Shown here piece after piece: positions 32,767-36,160 of a stretch of 36,160 bases of DNA (position 1 is its first letter; each line of letters starts with the position of its first letter). Both the position numbers and the translations under genes were made by a program. The notes under the pieces were generated by a model. That model ran no database searches, was not told the DNA's origin, and saw only the letters and a list, made by a program, of their open reading frames with translations. This stretch comes from an uncultured Butyricicoccus sp. GTDB lineage: Bacteria > Bacillota > Clostridia > Oscillospirales > Butyricicoccaceae. The DNA lies in the NCBI GenBank assembly GCA_934532985.1, contig CAKTAV010000017.1, positions 1-36,160 on the forward strand, read 5' to 3'.

Positions 32767-33228
32767 ATGAACCTGTTAGAAGGAAAGGTAGTAGCGGAAG
32801 GCGTCAAGGTTGGCATCGTTGCCGCTCGTTTCAATGAATTCATCGTAAGCAAGCTGGTTGGCGGCGCACAGGACGCACTGGTTCGTCATGGCGTCAACGA
32901 CGACGATATTGATCTGGCATGGGTTCCGGGTGCGTTTGAAATCCCGACTGTTGCCAAGAAGATGGCTCTGTCCGGCAAGTATGACATGGTGCTCTGCCTC
33001 GGCGCGGTAATTCGCGGCTCGACCTCGCACTATGATCTCGTCTGCAACGAGTGTGCAAAGGGCGTCGCTCAGATTGGCTTGGAAGCGGGTCTGCCGGTTC
33101 TGTTTGGTGTCGTTACTACGGACACCATTGAGCAGGCGATCGAGCGCTCCGGCACCAAGGCAGGCAATAAGGGCTATGATGTTGCTTGCTCCGGCATTGA
33201 GATGGTTAACCTGATGAAGAAGCTGTAA
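32767..33228 (+). CDS. ribH: 6,7-dimethyl-8-ribityllumazine synthase
   Basis: The 153-residue enzyme joins the two precursors; family members form icosahedral or pentameric assemblies. Motifs seen are ARFNEFI, VPGAFEIP, GAVIRGSTSHYD and the catalytic region VVTTDTIEQAIERSGTKAGNKG. AAGGAG precedes the start. It is the last gene of the operon and is followed by a terminator. Confidence 0.97.
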   Translation: MNLLEGKVVAEGVKVGIVAARFNEFIVSKLVGGAQDALVRHGVNDDDIDLAWVPGAFEIPTVAKKMALSGKYDMVLCLGAVIRGSTSHYDLVCNECAKGVAQIGLEAGLPVLFGVVTTDTIEQAIERSGTKAGNKGYDVACSGIEMVNLMKKL

Positions 33229-33248
33229 TTGTTTACAGTGGGATACGA

Positions 33249-33290
33249 AAAAGGGGTCTGTTGCTTTTGCAGCAGACCCCTTTTGTTTTC
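33249..33290 (+). terminator. Terminator after ribH
   Basis: AAAAGGGGTCTGTTGC pairs with GCAGCAGACCCCTTTT (G-T pair allowed) around TTTT. It shares its stem with the hcp terminator at 5271. Confidence 0.92.
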
Positions 33291-33676
33291 TACTCTATTT
33301 GCTTGATGGCATTGCTATAGTTGTTGGCGAGAGACCTTCATTTTCTTTATGTGGATAAAGAAAACGAAGCAAAAGAAAACCATTAGGGAGCGGCGCCGCT
33401 CCCTAAAACCCTTCGCAGCTGCCTGTAGGGAAAGCTGGTCTATTATCTTGCAGCCGCTACATAAGAGATAGTTTTATAGATGGCCTAGCGTACCGTCCCT
33501 AGCAAATCTGGCCGTCCGCTTCGCTCTCTCTAAGATTTGCAGAGGGTATTTTCATTGTGCACAGAGAGGACGTTTTAATCCCTTCAGTCATCTGCAAAAG
33601 CAGATGACAGCTTCCCTTGCATCAAGGGAAGCCTTTGGTGCGTGCCATTTATCTGTTTATCCTCAGAGTAAATCTT
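33249..33676 (+). repeat. Structured dispersed repeat, copy B
   Basis: This is the second copy of the element at 5271. Hairpins lie at 33341-33364 (TTTTCTTTAT / ATAAAGAAAA), 33383-33406 (TTAGGGAGCGGC / GCCGCTCCCTAA) and 33497-33546 (CCCT, GCAAATCT / AGATTTGC, AGGG). The core 33418-33562 is close to copy A. Unlike copy A, it carries a two-hairpin module at 33578-33633 (GTCATCTGC / GCAGATGAC and GCTTCCCTT / AAGGGAAGC) before the CCTCAGAGTAAATCT tail. No gene is seen from 33229 to 33804. Confidence 0.8.
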
Positions 33677-33744
33677 ATTGTAGATCGCGACGCAACCCAG
33701 CGTAGCGGTTGTGGCGCGAAGGAGCAAGACCACGGAGCGGCTGA

Positions 33745-33768
33745 GCCATGCCGACGCCTCGGCATGGC
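33745..33768. other. GC-rich hairpin before the transporter stop codon
   Basis: GCCATGCCGA and TCGGCATGGC form a perfect 10-base stem around CGCC. It lacks a T tail on the minus strand, so it is at best a weak terminator for the transporter gene. Confidence 0.5.
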
Positions 33769-33804
33769 AATGTAGCGCAGTGCGTCGCAGCGACAGTTGA
33801 CGCT

Positions 33805-34722
33805 TCAACGCGGCGAGTGAGTGTAATTCGCCGACGCGACCGTCAGCATCAGTACCCCGCCAACAATCAGCACCAGTCCGAGAATATCCATGACGACAAT
33901 CTGCATGTGCATGACCACAACCGTCAGAATCGTCGAAGTTACTGGCTCTGCCGCCGTGCAGATGCTCGCCTTAGATGCTCCCACCATATTCAAGCCATTC
34001 AGATAAAAATAGAACGAGAAGAACGTGCCGAGCAGAATAATACATATCAGCACCAGCGCAGTTTTGGCATCCCAAACGCCGGTAATCGTATGAATCGGAC
34101 GCACCCATGCCGACATAGCAAAGCCACACAGCGGCATTGCCACCGCAATGACCGGCATGGTCTCAAACTCCTTCATTAGCTTTTCCGGCAAAACACTGTA
34201 CAGCATCATCGCAAACGACGAACCAAGACCCCAGACCAGCGCCTTGACGGAAATCGAGAGCGAATCCAGGCTGCCATGTGTCGCCAACAGGAATACACCC
34301 GCCATGACGACAAACAGACATCCTAACTCCATCTTGCGTGGAAACCGGCGGCTTCGAAACGATGTATACAGCATAATCAGAATAGGTGAAGTATACTGCA
34401 GCACCGTCGCCGTACAGGCATTAGAATATTCAATTGCATAGAAATAGGTAACCTGTCCGAACAGCAGACCGAAAATGGCATAGATAATCATCTGTAGGAC
34501 GGTATGCTTCGAACGAAACATCCGCTGGATGCTTTCGCGATACACAGAGTTTTCCCATGCTACAAGAAAGAACAACACACCTGCTATTGTCAATCGAACC
34601 GCTATTAGCCACGCCGTTGGAATCTGCTTTACGGCAAACAAATATTGACTGCAAACGCCAGACAGTCCCCAAAGAGCTGCTCCGATGATCGTCATCATCA
34701 TCCCTCGTATTTGGTTTTTCAA
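33805..34722 (-). CDS. EamA-family (drug/metabolite) transporter
   Basis: The membrane protein has about 305 residues and ten predicted helices in two EamA repeats. It starts IIGAALWGLSGVCSQYLF; the repeats carry PTAWLIAVRLTIAGVLFFLV and TATVLQYTSPILIMLYT in the first half and LLGTFFSFYFYLNGLNMVGASKAS in the second. The best ribosome site (AGGAGG, 34731-34736) sits 8 bases before a TTG at 34722, which I take as the start; the first ATG in a hydrophobic context is at 34701. The substrate cannot be told from sequence. The gene stands alone. Confidence 0.88.
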   Translation of the reverse strand: MKNQIRGMMMTIIGAALWGLSGVCSQYLFAVKQIPTAWLIAVRLTIAGVLFFLVAWENSVYRESIQRMFRSKHTVLQMIIYAIFGLLFGQVTYFYAIEYSNACTATVLQYTSPILIMLYTSFRSRRFPRKMELGCLFVVMAGVFLLATHGSLDSLSISVKALVWGLGSSFAMMLYSVLPEKLMKEFETMPVIAVAMPLCGFAMSAWVRPIHTITGVWDAKTALVLICIILLGTFFSFYFYLNGLNMVGASKASICTAAEPVTSTILTVVVMHMQIVVMDILGLVLIVGGVLMLTVASANYTHSPR

Positions 34723-34907
34723 TTCCACAACCTCCTTGCATCTTCCCCCTGTTATTTGTCCAGCGTTTTCTTTCACTCTAAGCTTCTTCCTCATTGTAAC
34801 AGATGGATCATAAAAGCACAATATGTCTCTCTATATTATTTTTTCTGCCGGTATACAAGTTTACTATGTCGATTTTTCTCTTTTTATCGTTCTGTAAAGT
34901 CGAACAT

Positions 34908-34944
34908 AGAGAAAAGCCAGCCCATGAAATAAATGAGCTGGCTC
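34908..34944 (-). terminator. Terminator after the split lipoprotein gene
   Basis: On the minus strand AGCCAGCTC pairs with GGGCTGGCT (one G-T pair) and is followed by TTTTCTCT. Confidence 0.8.
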
Positions 34945-34964
34945 TTACTATATACTTTTCCTAA

Positions 34965-35636
34965 TTAAAACTTTTCCAGTGCAACCGCCGACTGCTGTTT
35001 ATAAAAGGTCTCAGCCGCCTTCTCGCTGGTAAAGATTTGATAGCCCTTCATGGCGTCTCCCTTGGCGGTAAATGCTACATGATAATACATTCCTGTGTCA
35101 CTGGAAAACAACACCGCAAGACGATCTGCATACGCATAAACAGCGCTCACCTCCAGCTTATCCGATACAGACAGCGTATCAGTAAGCAATGTTTCTGCTT
35201 CCTTTACCATGCCCTTCGGATACTTTTCCGGAGTTTTGCCGGATACCTCCTCACCATCGACCTGATACAAATAAGTCGGAAGCTCGGAATCCGCGGTCCA
35301 ACCTGCGACAATCTCCTGATTTTTTTCTTCCCCTTGCAGACGGATTTCCACTATGCCGTCTTCCTGGGTCACACCGTCTTCTACGGTGTTCTCTACCGTC
35401 TGATACTTCTCCGGATCAATTCCAAAGATCGTCTTTGTCAGATCCATTGCCTACTGCTGTTTGTTTTCCGTCGTGATCTCAGTTGCCGCCGCACCGGAAC
35501 CGCTTCCTACGGCGACACTGCCCGTCAATGTACTCCCCGACGCGCTCCCCTCTGTCGCCGCCTGTGTTCCACAGCCTGCGCACAACAATGCTCCCGCCAG
35601 CAGCGAAGCCGAAAGGCTCATTTTCCATTGCTTCAG
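34965..35636 (-). pseudogene. Lipoprotein gene split by an in-frame TAG
   Basis: On the minus strand, reading from an AGGAGG at 35646-35651, a frame (possible CTG at 35636, or ATG at 35621) encodes a lipoprotein signal ending in the lipobox LLCAGC and a Gly/Ser/Thr linker, and then reaches TAG at 35453-35451 after KQQ. The same frame continues as 160 codons from ATG 35447 (MDLTKTIFGIDPEKYQ), which has no ribosome site of its own. The second part is an acidic soluble domain with AYADRLAVLFSSDTGMYYH and a C-terminal TSEKAAETFYKQQ. The plainest reading is one lipoprotein interrupted by a CAG-to-TAG change; readthrough or two cistrons are alternatives. Domain function is unknown. Confidence 0.7.
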
Positions 35637-35766
35637 GATTGCACTCCTCCTGCATCCTACACTATTATTACAATAAACTCCTGTTTATTCTTTCCATGCT
35701 CAACATACATTTTCTTTCTTCCGCTGTCAATCGTTACTTTTTATAGTTTTAGTCATCGAAATTGAT

Positions 35767-35802
35767 GAAAAAAAGCCAGCTCGGCGAAAGGACGAGCTGG
35801 CT
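35767..35802 (-). terminator. Terminator on the minus strand
   Basis: AGCCAGCTCG pairs with CGAGCTGGCT around nine bases, followed by seven T on the minus strand. It ends whatever was transcribed from 36000 leftward. Confidence 0.88.
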
Positions 35803-35834
35803 GGGTGCATTGATTCTATTTCTGCTGTCTTGTA

Positions 35835-35990
35835 TTATTTCCTGTCCAATTCCTCATATTCCTCATAATCCAGTCCCAGAATGCTCAGGGCATCCACAAT
35901 GAGCTCTGGCACATCATTTGCAGAACAGCGTCCGCAAGTCTTCCTTAACCGATCCGGACCATCCGTGCTAGAGCCTCTCTTTTGTGTAGC
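35835..35990 (-). pseudogene. Remnant of a small gene without a start
   Basis: A 51-codon open frame with no ATG, GTG or TTG near a ribosome site ends at a TAA just before a strong terminator. It encodes LRKTCGRCSANDVPELI and then an acidic end DYEEYEELDRK. A CGRC pair suggests a metal-binding or redox tail. It looks like the C-terminal end of a degraded gene; I do not recognise the parent family. Confidence 0.4.
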
Positions 35991-35998
35991 CTACACAA
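35982..35998. promoter_or_regulatory. Short perfect inverted repeat
   Basis: TTGTGTAG and CTACACAA are arms separated by one base. It shares TTGTGTA half sites with the inverted repeat at 23682 but not its spacing. Confidence 0.35.
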
Positions 35999-36083
35999 GA
36001 AAACACACTCTTTGCCTCTCATGCTGGAAAACCCAATTTTTCAAATTGTGTACTGTGGTAATTCCGATTTCATCTGAATGCAC

Positions 36084-36119
36084 AAAAAAGCCTGATTTCT
36101 AATGAAATCAGGCTTTTTT
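36084..36119 (-). terminator. Terminator downstream of the tRNA
   Basis: A 16-base perfect stem (AAAAAAGCCTGATTTC / GAAATCAGGCTTTTTT) around TAAT follows the tRNA 3' end on the minus strand. Confidence 0.93.
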
Positions 36120-36120
36120 G

Positions 36121-36160
36121 TGGAGCTGCTAGGCAGATTTGAACTGCCGACCTCATCCTT
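36121..36160 (-). tRNA. 3' half of a tRNA, probably tRNA-Thr (GGT)
   Basis: On the minus strand the window starts inside a tRNA: anticodon-stem 3' side GGATG, variable loop AGGTC, T arm GGCAG-TTCAAAT-CTGCC, acceptor strand TAGCAGC, discriminator T and encoded CCA. The anticodon lies outside the window. The discriminator T with the AGGTC loop matches the usual tRNA-Thr (GGT) of Firmicutes, but this is inference. Confidence 0.85.

Noticed and set aside
35037..35765. Plus-strand open frame opposite the lipoprotein gene
   Set aside because: It is antisense to a frame with lipobox and ribosome site and shows no domain.
1..36160. CRISPR array, phage genes or integrase
   Set aside because: No regularly spaced repeats, cas genes, phage structural genes or integrase motifs were seen.

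Overview
The window looks like a chromosomal segment of an anaerobic, butyrate-producing, spore-forming member of the Clostridia. The basis is strong AGGAGG-type ribosome binding sites, RNase Y, SpmA/SpmB/SpoIIID sporulation genes, hybrid cluster protein with ferredoxins, and a full set of clostridial crotonyl-CoA forming enzymes. GC content looks moderate, perhaps slightly above 50% (not computed). A gut Oscillospirales/Butyricicoccaceae-type organism is my inference; the sequence alone does not prove it.

Layout. (1) 1-5300: a minus-strand membrane protein with an acidic tail, then a nitrosative/redox stress module: a Crp/Fnr-type regulator (HcpR-like) divergent from an Fe-S protein, a small ferredoxin, a cupin and hybrid cluster protein Hcp, with a perfect palindrome between the divergent genes. 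(2) 5300-12160: beta-carbonic anhydrase, a small helical protein, RNase Y (minus), PgeF/YlmD laccase-domain protein, and a YhaN/SbcC-like ATPase (minus). (3) 12500-20640: the metabolic core, probably one transcription unit with internal hairpins: 4-hydroxybutyrate dehydrogenase, 4-hydroxybutyryl-CoA dehydratase, a small CGGC-motif protein, a YdiF/Pct-type CoA-transferase, thiolase, crotonase and 3-hydroxybutyryl-CoA dehydrogenase. The 4-hydroxybutyrate route and the acetyl-CoA route therefore meet at crotonyl-CoA within one cluster. (4) 20700-24770: a homocysteine methyltransferase/MTHFR fusion, two small unknown genes, one with a duplicated ribosome-binding/start region, and a second 3-hydroxybutyryl-CoA dehydrogenase nearly identical to the first. 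(5) 25060-29320: spmA-spmB, an AbrB-like regulator, spoIIID and a secreted BspA-type leucine-rich repeat protein. (6) 29440-33290: an FMN riboswitch and the riboflavin operon ribD-ribE-ribBA-ribH. (7) 33290-36160: repeats, an EamA transporter, a lipoprotein gene split by an in-frame TAG, a gene remnant, and the 3' half of a tRNA, probably tRNA-Thr.

The most unusual non-coding signal is a repeat of about 360-430 bp present twice, after hcp and after ribH. It contains a terminator and three hairpins; two of those hairpins keep their pairing although their sequences differ between copies, which suggests a structured RNA or a mobile structured repeat. A smaller two-hairpin repeat is nested in one copy and occurs twice more at 9.8-10.1 kb.
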